Of a DNA stretch of 64,000 nucleotides, positions 35,863 through 43,728 are shown piece after piece. The notes beneath the pieces are model-generated. The model was not told the origin of the DNA and did not search any database. It worked only from the letters and a program-made list of their open reading frames with translations. Both the position numbers and the translations under genes were made by a program. Position 1 is the stretch's first letter. Each line of letters begins with the position of its first letter. The stretch spans positions 1-64,000 of the forward strand of contig NZ_HG964408.1 in assembly GCF_000612805.1 (NCBI RefSeq), written 5' to 3'. Origin of the DNA: Bacillus ndiopicus. Its GTDB lineage: Bacteria > Bacillota > Bacilli > Bacillales_A > Planococcaceae.

Positions 35863-36392
35863 GAATTTTCCTTTATTTAGCCTCGATTGCCATTGCCAAT
35901 ATTGTAACAGCACGCTTTGCGCCCTTCGAATTAGGAATATTTATTGTGCCGATGGGAACATTTTTTGTCGGTGCAACTTTCATCTTCCGTGATCTTGTAC
36001 AAAATAAATATGGACGTAATAAAACATATTTATTTATTCTAATAGCCTTGCTTTTATCAGCGGTTGTTTCCTTTTCATTAGGTGATACATTGATGATTGT
36101 TGCTGCATCTGCATTATCGTTTGTAATTTCGGAAACAGCTGATACAGAAATTTATACTCGCTTGAAACTGCCAATGGCTTGGCGTGTATTTTATAGTGGT
36201 ATTGTTGGAGGATTACTTGATTCAACAGTTTTCGTCATTGTTGGCTTAAGTCCACTTGGCGCTGGATTTATTCCATGGGCAGCAGTACCAGCAGCCATTG
36301 CTGGGCAGATTATCGTCAAAACAGTGCTACAAATGATAGGTGTATTTGCAATCATTCAAGGGCAAGCCTTGCGCGCAAAGCGCTTCGTATAA
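35859..36392 (+). CDS. VUT-family queuosine-precursor transporter (YhhQ-like)
   Basis: 177 aa, about five to six membrane segments. The family landmarks [16 protein letters not shown] and [18 protein letters not shown] are conserved. YhhQ-type (DUF165) proteins import preQ0/preQ1, and the location directly after queC under preQ1 riboswitches supports that. The 4-bp overlap with queC couples translation. A terminator follows at about 36407-36450. Confidence 0.88.
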   Translation: MRIFLYLASIAIANIVTARFAPFELGIFIVPMGTFFVGATFIFRDLVQNKYGRNKTYLFILIALLLSAVVSFSLGDTLMIVAASALSFVISETADTEIYTRLKLPMAWRVFYSGIVGGLLDSTVFVIVGLSPLGAGFIPWAAVPAAIAGQIIVKTVLQMIGVFAIIQGQALRAKRFV

Positions 36393-36406
36393 AGGATTTA
36401 GTAAAA

Positions 36407-36450
36407 GAAAAGCTAGTAGGAGAGTGGATTTTTCCTGCTAGCTCTTTACA
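36407..36450 (+). terminator. Terminator after the que operon
   Basis: GCTAGTAGG (36412 on) pairs with CCTGCTAGC (allowing one mismatch), followed by TCTTTAC. Confidence 0.7.
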
Positions 36451-36781
36451 TTTTGGAGGATGATGTACTATTAGAGTAATCCGTTAAAAAGCATGTACTT
36501 GCTATCTGATTGCAATAAAAATTCAATGTTCTAGAAGTCTTCATTCGATTTCCATATAGCTGTTTGATTTTGATGACAACACCGATTTCATAGCTTCCTT
36601 TATAATTTTCCGCTATTTTTTCTCCTACTTTTCTATGATTATATTCCATAATGCATATGACTATTAGTGATATATTATGAAGTGAACTATTAATCGTCAT
36701 GGAATAAAAGAGTACAATAGGTTTTTTCAATTAACTGCGCTATACTTAAAGTAATTTGTCGAAAGAAAGTGGGGAGCCGCA
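36451..36781. other. Gap between que operon and ypbB
   Basis: About 330 bp. A minus-strand frame (36446-36730) could encode up to 94 aa, with an inner methionine start giving about 60 aa of ordinary-looking codon use. There is no ribosome site, it shows no family resemblance and its 3' end falls inside the que terminator; I do not call it a gene. No other structure stands out. Confidence 0.4.
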
Positions 36782-37804
36782 TTGATTTTTCAGCAAATTT
36801 TATTAGATATTTTCTTGAAATTAAATAATGAAAGAACGGTATCTTCTGCATACCATTTGCTGCGCGGCAAAAGATCGGGACAAACGATACAAGATGTTGG
36901 TATTTTCTCTTTGCATGCTTATTTTAGCTTATTACCGAAGCTTACAAGGCAGAAGTTTGATGGTTTTGTTCAACTTTTTGCGGAAAATGGCTATTTACAG
37001 ATGGATGATGCGGGTTATTATTCTTTGACATCAAGAGGGATAGAGCAAGCTAGAAAAGGAGTGCCATGCACCTTTGATAGCTGGCATTATAGGGGCAATG
37101 AGCATATTTTTTATGAGCGACTTTCCCTTATTGTTCAAGCATTATCGCATCAATCTGCTAATATAAAGGCATTTATCCCTATTCAACGTGATGAGGGGAT
37201 TCAGTACTTTGCTCGTCAGTTTTTATTGCGCCATCAATATCAGTCTGGAGCTTTGCAAGTTCTATTATTGCAGGAAATTACCAATAGCTTAGAAGCACTT
37301 GCTGTGACAGAGGAGCAACGAGAGCTGTTAATTAACCGTTTAACTGGTGTTGATTTACCAGGCTTTACGTGGCAGCAGCTTGCGTATCAAGCAGGGCGTG
37401 CCGAAATGGATAGCCAGCTTCTTTATATTTCGGCTTTACATAATTGGCTAGGGCATATTGAACATTATCCGTATCTAGCTGATATTGCGCAGCAGCTCCG
37501 CATCAGTATGCCGCTAACAGACTCTGCCTACCAAACAGCAAAGCTTTTTCAGCAAGGCCTTTCGCTCCAACAAATTGCGAGTAAAAGAAATTTAAAGCAA
37601 AGCACGGTAGAGGATCATTTAGTGGAATTAGCCATGAACGATATCACATTCCCAATCGAGCATTTTGTTAATCAGGAGGAACTAGTGCAAGTAAATAAAG
37701 CTGTCCTATCATATGCTACCAAAAAATTAAAAGTGTTACGTGAAGCTTTACCGCATCTTTCTTATTTTCAATTACGTCTAGCATTAGCGAGAGGAGGCAA
37801 TTAA
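36782..37804 (+). CDS. ypbB: YpbB-like helix-turn-helix protein
   Basis: 340 aa from a TTG at 36782, chosen because GTGGGGAG lies 7 bp upstream and no ATG or GTG fits. Mostly helical. The C-terminal part (about residues 245-335) contains the helix-turn-helix YQTAKLFQQGLSLQQIASKRNLKQSTVEDHLVEL (in part), a domain also found at the C-terminus of RecQ helicases. YpbB precedes recS/recQ throughout Bacillaceae and probably assists the helicase; its exact role is unproven. recQ starts directly after its stop. Confidence 0.85.
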   Translation: MIFQQILLDIFLKLNNERTVSSAYHLLRGKRSGQTIQDVGIFSLHAYFSLLPKLTRQKFDGFVQLFAENGYLQMDDAGYYSLTSRGIEQARKGVPCTFDSWHYRGNEHIFYERLSLIVQALSHQSANIKAFIPIQRDEGIQYFARQFLLRHQYQSGALQVLLLQEITNSLEALAVTEEQRELLINRLTGVDLPGFTWQQLAYQAGRAEMDSQLLYISALHNWLGHIEHYPYLADIAQQLRISMPLTDSAYQTAKLFQQGLSLQQIASKRNLKQSTVEDHLVELAMNDITFPIEHFVNQEELVQVNKAVLSYATKKLKVLREALPHLSYFQLRLALARGGN

Positions 37805-39241
37805 ATGTTGGAGCAAGCATTGCAAAAACATTTTGGCTACACGAGCTTTCGAACAGGGCAAAAGGAAGTGATTGAGCAGCTTTTGGCAGGACGGGATGTT
37901 ATTGCGCTTCTGCCAACAGGTATGGGAAAATCAATGTGCTATCAGCTACCAGCATATTTATTGGATGGACCAGTCTTAATTGTTTCTCCGTTGTTATCTT
38001 TAATGCAGGATCAGGTAGATCAATTGAAGCAGTTCGGTGAAAAACGGGTTGTAGCATTAAATTCCTTTTTAACTGCAGAGCAAAAACGTTATGCACTACA
38101 TTTTCTACATCAATACCGCTTTATTTTTGCATCGCCAGAAATGCTTATGCAGCCACAAGTAAAAGAACGGCTTAGAGCGATAAGGTTAGGGCTTATCGTA
38201 GCAGATGAGGCACATTGTATTTCACAATGGGGCTTTGATTTTCGACCTGATTATTTGCGTTTAGGTGAAATCATTCCAAAGCATAATAAACCACCAATAT
38301 TAGCCCTATCCGCTACTGCTACCCAAACGGTATTGCAGGATATTGAAAGATATTTACATATGCAGTCCCCATTTTATTTTTTACATTCTGTCAACCGTCC
38401 AAATATTCATTTAGCAAAACGCTTTTTTCAACAGAAGGATGACAAAATAAATTGGATACTTGAGCATGTTCAGACGACAGATGGACCAGGCATAATTTAT
38501 ACGCAATCTCGCAGCAAAACAGAGACGCTCAGCATGGCATTGCTAGAGCGAGGTATTGCAGCTGCGGCGTATCATGCGGGGAAAGAAGCGGAGGATCGCC
38601 AATTTATTCAGCAGCAATTTTTAGTTGGAAAGCTTGAGTGGATTGTTGCAACGAATGCTTTTGGTATGGGCGTACATAAAGGGGATATAAGACAAGTAAT
38701 TCATGAATTTATGCCAGCCAATATCGCTAATTATATGCAGGAAATTGGTCGTGCAGGTAGAGATGGTCAGCCAGCAGTAGCCACATTACTGTATGCAGAT
38801 GGAGATGAGCAATTCTCTCAATTTATCGTGACAGAGGATTTGCCAAAAATGCAGCATATCGAACATTACCTAGCCAATGGTGATCATCCAATGCGTATGC
38901 TTGATGCTGGGGAAATTTCTGAAACGGCTTTCCGAGTTTTACATTATTGGATGCAGCAGGAAAGCAGTGAGGCTGTGCAAAAGCGATTGCAGCAAATGGA
39001 AATGGACAAATACAAAGCAGTGCATGAGATGTTACAAATAGTGCAAGCAACCGATTGTATGAGGGAGCGTCTCGTCAATTATTTTGGTCAGCAATTAGCA
39101 GAAAAAACGCCAAATTGCTGTCAAAATTGTGGACTTGTTTTTGAAGAGATTCTTTCTGCAAAGCAAACTGTCGAAGAGCCAGAAAAGATATTAACATGGC
39201 AGGAACGTTTACAACGAATATTGCTATCTTCTCTACGCTAG
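37805..39241 (+). CDS. recS: RecQ-family DNA helicase (RecS type)
   Basis: 478 aa. Superfamily 2 motifs: Walker A LLPTGMGKS (residues 35-43), DEAH box VADEAHCISQWG, motif III ALSATAT and motif VI QEIGRAGRDGQ. A cysteine cluster near the end (CCQNCG) suggests a zinc site. The HRDC domain of long RecQ is absent, as in B. subtilis RecS. It unwinds DNA 3' to 5' in recombinational repair. ATG immediately after the ypbB stop; AGGAGGC (37793-37799) inside ypbB serves as ribosome site. Confidence 0.92.
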   Translation: MLEQALQKHFGYTSFRTGQKEVIEQLLAGRDVIALLPTGMGKSMCYQLPAYLLDGPVLIVSPLLSLMQDQVDQLKQFGEKRVVALNSFLTAEQKRYALHFLHQYRFIFASPEMLMQPQVKERLRAIRLGLIVADEAHCISQWGFDFRPDYLRLGEIIPKHNKPPILALSATATQTVLQDIERYLHMQSPFYFLHSVNRPNIHLAKRFFQQKDDKINWILEHVQTTDGPGIIYTQSRSKTETLSMALLERGIAAAAYHAGKEAEDRQFIQQQFLVGKLEWIVATNAFGMGVHKGDIRQVIHEFMPANIANYMQEIGRAGRDGQPAVATLLYADGDEQFSQFIVTEDLPKMQHIEHYLANGDHPMRMLDAGEISETAFRVLHYWMQQESSEAVQKRLQQMEMDKYKAVHEMLQIVQATDCMRERLVNYFGQQLAEKTPNCCQNCGLVFEEILSAKQTVEEPEKILTWQERLQRILLSSLR

Positions 39242-39264
39242 GGAAAAAGTACCTCTCTATGTGC

Positions 39265-39292
39265 GAAAGCTAAAGCCAAGGTGCAATTGATT
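39265..39292 (+). repeat. Remnant of dispersed element (right end only)
   Basis: AAAGCTAAAGCCAAGGTGCAATTGAT corresponds to the right-end motif TTAGCC-AAGGCGTAATTGAT of the dispersed family, same orientation, upstream of the LysM gene. Confidence 0.5.
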
Positions 39293-39351
39293 TTTTTGTA
39301 GAATTTAGTCATAATATGTTTATAGAATAGTAGTGTAAGGAGGGGTGTGTT

Positions 39352-40041
39352 GTGACACAAGAAAATTATAGAGAAAAAATTGAAGAACACCGTCAAGAAA
39401 TAGAGTTTGATGGTCCGTTAGAAAGAAAGTCACGCACAAGAAAGAAACCTAAACAGCGAAAAAGCCGACTTATTCGAAATATGACGATACTTTTTATCTT
39501 TATACCTTTACTTGTATTAGGCTATGTACAATTTTTTTACGAGCCGAAAAGTTTAGCAGGGGAGAAAGATGATTCGGTGACAGTAGAGCCGAACAAGCCA
39601 TCAATAGAAAATAATGAAGAACAAATAGCGGCTGCGGAAAAAGAAAAGGAAGCGGCAGCGAAGGAGAAAGCTGAGAAAGAAGCAGCGGCGAAAGCGCAAG
39701 CAGAAAAAGAAGCATTAGCAAAGGCGCAGGCTGAGAAAGAAGCAGCGAAAGTACAGGCAGAAAAAGAAGCGTTAGCAAAGGCACAGGCCGAGAAGGAAGC
39801 AGCAGCGAAAGCACAAGCAGAAAAAGAGGCAGCAGCAAAAGCACAGGCTGAGAAAAAAGCGAAGGAAGACGCAGAGCGATTAGCTTCAGCAAAATCTCAT
39901 ACAGTTCAGCCGAATGAAAACTTATACCGCATATCTTTGAAATATTATCCAAATGATGCGAATGGTGTACAAAAAATTATGCAGGCTAATAATTTAAGCT
40001 CTGAAAATATTGTCGTTGGACAAACGCTTATTATTCCGTAA
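39352..40041 (+). CDS. ypbE: LysM-domain protein with Ala/Lys/Glu repeat, YpbE-like
   Basis: 229 aa from a GTG at 39352 (AGGAGGGG upstream). A basic N-terminus is followed by one membrane segment (about 44-62). A long Ala/Lys/Glu region (about 95-180) is built from imperfect 9-residue units like AKAQAEKEA, expected to form a stiff helix, and a C-terminal LysM domain follows (about 183-229). It is anchored in the membrane and reaches peptidoglycan. Place and layout match ypbE of B. subtilis, though the helical repeat is variable in length. Confidence 0.82.
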   Translation: MTQENYREKIEEHRQEIEFDGPLERKSRTRKKPKQRKSRLIRNMTILFIFIPLLVLGYVQFFYEPKSLAGEKDDSVTVEPNKPSIENNEEQIAAAEKEKEAAAKEKAEKEAAAKAQAEKEALAKAQAEKEAAKVQAEKEALAKAQAEKEAAAKAQAEKEAAAKAQAEKKAKEDAERLASAKSHTVQPNENLYRISLKYYPNDANGVQKIMQANNLSSENIVVGQTLIIP

Positions 40042-40086
40042 TAGGACTTATTTGAACGATTAACAGGATTTTTGTAATATACTAAA

Positions 40087-40133
40087 GGGGCTACTTAGAA
40101 GGAGTTTATCTTTCTAGGTAGCCCCGTTTTTGT
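40087..40133 (+). terminator. Terminator after the LysM gene
   Basis: GGGGCTACTTAGAA (40087-40100) pairs with TTCTAGGTAGCCCC, followed by GTTTTTG. The left arm is identical to that of the terminator at 43526. Confidence 0.9.
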
Positions 40134-40164
40134 AAGAATTGCTATTGAATAGAGGTTTTTAATT

Positions 40165-40929
40165 GTGAAGTTCATAATAATAGGATTAGGGATTATATGC
40201 ATATGTATTATGTATATGTGGCGTCAGGCATTTGAAAATAATGTGCGCTATCATACTTTACAGCTACAAGGCCAAACCCCAGAAAGCTTGCGTATTTTTT
40301 TTATTTCAGACGTTCATCAGCGTGTTATTGATGAGCGAATGCTACAAGCAATAGGAAAAGTAGGGGCGGTTATTATCGGTGGAGATTTATGCGACAGGCG
40401 CACATCGTTCGAGCGGGTGCGAATCAATATTCAGCAACTTCAGCAGCTTGGTGATATATATTTTGTTTGGGGAAATAATGACCATGAAGTGGGAGAGCAG
40501 CGTTTACGTCATTTATTTGCCGAAATGAATGTGAAGATACTTGAAAATGATGCACAATTACTTGTTGGAGAAAATCGCATATGGCTTAGCGCAATTCAGG
40601 ATACATCCACGAAAAAATATAATTTTGAGCAAGCATTTGCAAAATGTCGAAAAGAGGATATTACATTTTTTATTTCACATAACCCGCAAGTTTTTTATCG
40701 TGTGCAGCGCTACTTTACCCCGCAGCTTATGATGGGAGGCCATTTGCATGGCGGGCAAATCCGCTTTTGGAAATTTGGTCTACATCCAAAAGGCTCTTAT
40801 TCTGTGCGGAATGGGATTCCGACACTTATTAGCAATGGTTATGGTACAACATTACTACCACTACGTTTAGGGGCAAAGCCAGAATGCCACGTGATAGATG
40901 TGACAATTGAGAGAAATGGAACACGTTGA
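40165..40929 (+). CDS. ypbG: Membrane-anchored metallophosphoesterase, YpbG-like
   Basis: 254 aa from a GTG at 40165 (AGAGG 9 bp upstream). An N-terminal membrane segment (about 2-18) precedes a calcineurin-like phosphoesterase domain: FISDVHQ, GGDLCDRR, WGNNDHE, ISHNPQ and GGHLHGGQIR supply the two-metal site. The YkuE/YpbG family acts on phosphate esters at the membrane; the substrate is unknown. The ypdA ATG follows 16 bp after its stop. Confidence 0.88.
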   Translation: MKFIIIGLGIICICIMYMWRQAFENNVRYHTLQLQGQTPESLRIFFISDVHQRVIDERMLQAIGKVGAVIIGGDLCDRRTSFERVRINIQQLQQLGDIYFVWGNNDHEVGEQRLRHLFAEMNVKILENDAQLLVGENRIWLSAIQDTSTKKYNFEQAFAKCRKEDITFFISHNPQVFYRVQRYFTPQLMMGGHLHGGQIRFWKFGLHPKGSYSVRNGIPTLISNGYGTTLLPLRLGAKPECHVIDVTIERNGTR

Positions 40930-40945
40930 AGAGGAGAATAGTAAT

Positions 40946-41926
40946 ATGCAAAAAGTAGATGCTTTGATTGTAGGTGGTGGCCCATGTGGCTTAGCGGCAG
41001 CAATCAAGTTACAGGAAATTGGCTTACAGCCGGTAGTTATCGAAAAGGGGAATATTGTAAATTCATTATATAATTATCCGACACACCAAACTTTTTTCAG
41101 TACGAGTGAAAAACTAGCGATTGGCGATGTGCCGTTTATTGTTGAGGAGCGCAAACCTCGTCGTAATCAAGCACTTGTCTATTATCGCGAGGTTGTGCGA
41201 GCAAAGGAAATAAATATTCACCGTTTCGAAAAGGTAGAAAAGGTCGAAAAAATTAGTGATATATTCATTGTGACAACGAGCAAAGCAATATATGAAACAC
41301 CTTATGTAATAATTGCCACAGGGTACTACGATAACCCAAATTATATGGGCATTACAGGTGAGGATTTGCCAAAAGTATATCATTATTTTAAAGAGGCTCA
41401 TCCATTTTTTGATACGCAAGTAGTAGTGATTGGCGGTAAAAATTCGGCAGTAGACGCAGCATTGGAACTGCAAAAAGCAGGTGCTCATGTCACAGTCGTC
41501 TATCGCGGTAGTGAATATTCCCCAAGTGTGAAGCCATGGGTGCTACCTGAATTTGACGCTTTAGTGCGTTCAGGTGAGATTACAATGCACTTTAATAGCG
41601 AGGTAGAAAGCATTAGTGAGCATGAGGTTGTTATTCAGAAAGCTGGCCAACAACAACGTATTGCCAATGATTTTGTCTTTGCGATGACAGGTTATCACCC
41701 TGACCATAATTTTATTCGCGCAATGGGCGTAGCAATCGATGAAGCAACAGGTCGACCACATTTTAATGAGGAAACAATGGAAACAAATGTCCCAAATCTA
41801 TTTATCGCAGGTGTTATTGCAGCAGGCAATAATGCCAATGAAATATTTATTGAAAATGGGCGTTTTCATGGTGGAATGATAGCGCAGTCGATTCAGGGGA
41901 AGTTTAAAGTGAAAAGACGCCCCTAA
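40946..41926 (+). CDS. ypdA: YpdA, bacillithiol disulfide reductase
   Basis: 326 aa from the ATG at 40946 (GAGGAG upstream). FAD-binding GGGPCGLAAA near the start, a second dinucleotide motif VVIGGKNSAVDAALEL at about 172-187 for NADPH, and the C-terminal GRFHGGMIAQSIQG block. YpdA reduces oxidised bacillithiol through Cys14-type chemistry; the Cys in GGGPCG is present. Order matches B. subtilis. A decayed copy of its 3' end lies at about 42551-42620. Confidence 0.9.
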   Translation: MQKVDALIVGGGPCGLAAAIKLQEIGLQPVVIEKGNIVNSLYNYPTHQTFFSTSEKLAIGDVPFIVEERKPRRNQALVYYREVVRAKEINIHRFEKVEKVEKISDIFIVTTSKAIYETPYVIIATGYYDNPNYMGITGEDLPKVYHYFKEAHPFFDTQVVVIGGKNSAVDAALELQKAGAHVTVVYRGSEYSPSVKPWVLPEFDALVRSGEITMHFNSEVESISEHEVVIQKAGQQQRIANDFVFAMTGYHPDHNFIRAMGVAIDEATGRPHFNEETMETNVPNLFIAGVIAAGNNANEIFIENGRFHGGMIAQSIQGKFKVKRRP

Positions 41927-42059
41927 ATTGAATAGGCTTCTAATTTAAGGTTAGCAAAGGTAGATATAAAATATAATTAGTGCAATTTTAATACCACAAC
42001 AGTGTATAAAAATTAGGGAGAGAGCAAAGCACTGGCATAAGATAAGGGAGATGAAATAT

Positions 42060-42482
42060 ATGCTTTTTCGGGTAGTATTAGCACTGCTATTAAGTACACT
42101 AATTTCATTAACTTTAATTTTTGGTTTGTTAATGGGCGAATGGCAATATCCGCTAGAGTTAATAATAATGGTTCCACTTTACGGCTTATTGTTCAGCCCG
42201 ATTATTTTAATTTATGGGGTTTTGTCATTTTACATAGCAGAATTCTTTTCGCGAAAATGGAAAAGTCCTATCCAGGTAGCCAGTAAAGCTATCGTTCTTA
42301 TCTTATTAGCTGTAGTAGCTAAGTTTATTTTACCATCAGACGCGCATATAATTTTTATGAATATCGAATTAGAGATGACACTTATTACAGCGATTTCCAT
42401 TGCAATTATCGCTTCCATCATAGATGAGCTATTAAAGTCAAAGTGTAAATGGTTTAATGGAAAGTTAGTTGAAAATAATTAA
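42060..42482 (+). CDS. Unknown small membrane protein
   Basis: 140 aa from the ATG at 42060; AAGGGAG (42044-42050) is 9 bp upstream, whereas the ATG at 42051 touches that site. Four hydrophobic segments (about 2-24, 31-55, 71-88, 100-120) and a basic C-terminus with KCKWFNGK. No family recognised. It sits between ypdA and the ypdA remnant, so it may have come in with whatever duplication left that remnant. Confidence 0.6.
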   Translation: MLFRVVLALLLSTLISLTLIFGLLMGEWQYPLELIIMVPLYGLLFSPIILIYGVLSFYIAEFFSRKWKSPIQVASKAIVLILLAVVAKFILPSDAHIIFMNIELEMTLITAISIAIIASIIDELLKSKCKWFNGKLVENN

Positions 42483-42550
42483 TGATATGCTTTTGGAGAA
42501 ATTCTTGAACGAAAGAAATTATATTCTATTAAAAATAATTTATTAGCTTA

Positions 42551-42620
42551 AGGCAGACATTTTCATGATGGAATGATTGTTAAGGCGATTCAGGAAATTT
42601 TGAGCTATAAAATTAAATAT
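42551..42620 (+). pseudogene. Remnant of a ypdA 3' end
   Basis: CATTTTCATGATGGAATGAT and the following GCGATTCAGGAAATTTTG align with GTTTTCATGGTGGAATGATA ... TCGATTCAGGGGAAGTTT at the end of ypdA (41859-41913). Translated it reads RHFHDGMIVKAIQEIL against RFHGGMIAQSIQGKF. Upstream (42505-42550) similarity fades with frame breaks. It is the tail of a decayed ypdA paralogue. Confidence 0.65.
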
Positions 42621-42677
42621 GCTCCCAATTTAATTTGATAAATTTTTTATCTATGCTTAGTGGGAGCATATTTTTTA
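42618..42677 (+). terminator. Terminator after the ypdA remnant
   Basis: ATGCTCCCA (42619-42627) pairs with TGGGAGCAT (42661-42669), followed by six T. It is intact although the gene before it is decayed. Confidence 0.8.
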
Positions 42678-42678
42678 A

Positions 42679-42698
42679 TGTATTCAATTGTGAATACA
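42679..42698. promoter_or_regulatory. Operator-like inverted repeat
   Basis: TGTATTCA-ATTG-TGAATACA is a perfect 8-bp inverted repeat with a 4-bp centre. TATAAT (42706-42711) lies just downstream. This is the geometry of a repressor site at a promoter. The regulator is unknown. Confidence 0.45.
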
Positions 42699-42807
42699 TT
42701 ATTTCTATAATGTTTTATGAAAATAGCTCTTTTTTGTGTTTTTTCGGTATACTCGAAAAAAATAGTATTTTGAATGTTCTTTAAGTTTAATATCTTATCA
42801 TTAAAAA

Positions 42808-42838
42808 CTGATTTGAGTTAGCTGTGGCGTAATTGATA
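42808..42838 (+). repeat. Remnant of dispersed element (right end only)
   Basis: GAGTTAGCTGTGGCGTAATTGAT matches the right end of the family at 9452-9764, in the same orientation. It ends 15 bp before the ribosome site of the signal-peptidase-like gene. Confidence 0.6.
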
Positions 42839-42862
42839 AATTCGCAGAAAAGAGGGGGACAG

Positions 42863-43519
42863 ATGAAGAAGAGATACATGATTCTTAGTTTCTTTGTAGC
42901 TGTGATAATTATTGTAGCATTCGTTGCTTTACGAAAAGAAAAGGTGCTAGTTGATACAACGACCCCAGATAGACTAACAACCGTAGAGCAGACAACAGAT
43001 ACCTTTTTAGTAGAGTGGAGCTCTGACACGATGGATCGTGGCAACCATGATTTAGAAAGCCATGAGCATGGTAATCTCGTTGTATCTTCCAATATTCCTG
43101 CGTTGCAACGAGGAATGATTGTCTATTATGAAATAATACCAAAGTTTTTACAGGAAAACCCCAATTTAGAATCACCAACGCTGGGGCGCATTGTTGGCTT
43201 GCCGGGAGAAACGGTAGAAATAAAAAAAGGCAAAGTGTATATAGACGGACAGCGACTTGACGCATTTTACGGGGAAGCAACGAAGTTTGGTATGAATAAA
43301 GAGCAATGGTATGCGCAAGAGAATAAAAGGCCTCAAACGAAGGAGCAAGAAAAACAAACGAAAGCATATTATAACTTAGCGATGTCAAAAGTAACTGTGG
43401 AAGAAGGGACAGCTTTTGTATTAGTTGATGCTTGGTGGCGAGGGAGTGATAGCCGTAATTTTGGTTTAATTCCAATGGAGACAGTGAAAGGTATTGTGCT
43501 TGGATATGAAGAATTGTAA
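42863..43519 (+). CDS. Signal peptidase I-like (S26) protein with altered catalytic residues
   Basis: 218 aa from the ATG at 42863 (GAGGGGG upstream). One N-terminal membrane segment (about 5-22). The S26 framework is clear: RIVGLPGETVEIKKGKVYIDGQ (in part) and a late GSDSRNFGLIP. The Ser-Met of the active site is Thr-Met (SSDTMDRGNHD) and the general-base Lys before RIVGLPG is Gly (TLGRIVG). It may be inactive or use other residues; I recall Bacillus paralogues with a similar DxMDRG motif, so this may be a subfamily trait. Confidence 0.72.
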   Translation: MKKRYMILSFFVAVIIIVAFVALRKEKVLVDTTTPDRLTTVEQTTDTFLVEWSSDTMDRGNHDLESHEHGNLVVSSNIPALQRGMIVYYEIIPKFLQENPNLESPTLGRIVGLPGETVEIKKGKVYIDGQRLDAFYGEATKFGMNKEQWYAQENKRPQTKEQEKQTKAYYNLAMSKVTVEEGTAFVLVDAWWRGSDSRNFGLIPMETVKGIVLGYEEL

Positions 43520-43525
43520 AAAATA

Positions 43526-43570
43526 GGGGCTACTTAGAATAGAAAAAATTCTAAGTAGCCTTGTTTTCGA
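43526..43570 (+). terminator. Terminator after signal-peptidase-like gene
   Basis: GGGCTACTTAGAA pairs with TTCTAAGTAGCC(T), followed by TTGTTTT. The arm shares GGGGCTACTTAGAA with the terminator at 40087. Confidence 0.85.
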
Positions 43571-43660
43571 TATATAGAAATTGCGAGGAAGACAATAATA
43601 AAAATAAAATTTATTTGCTAATTGAGTAGGGGGTTACATAAATTCGATTACAGTCATAAA

Positions 43661-43710
43661 AAGAAAAAACCGAATTATCTAATGAACTATTCATGTCATA
43701 AGATAATTCG
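43661..43710 (-). terminator. Terminator after ansA (minus strand)
   Basis: CGAATTATCT (43671-43680) pairs with AGATAATTCG (43701-43710). GAAAAAAC on the left gives the T run on the minus strand. Confidence 0.85.
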
Positions 43711-43728
43711 ATCTGTTTTGATTCTAGA

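Noticed and set aside
36446..36730. Minus-strand frame of up to 94 codons before ypbB
   Set aside because: No ribosome site, no family resemblance, and its 3' end overlaps the que operon terminator; recorded as a gap feature only.
39500..39952. Leucine-rich 150-codon frame antisense to the LysM gene
   Set aside because: A mirror of the Ala/Lys/Glu repeat on the other strand; no ribosome site and low complexity.
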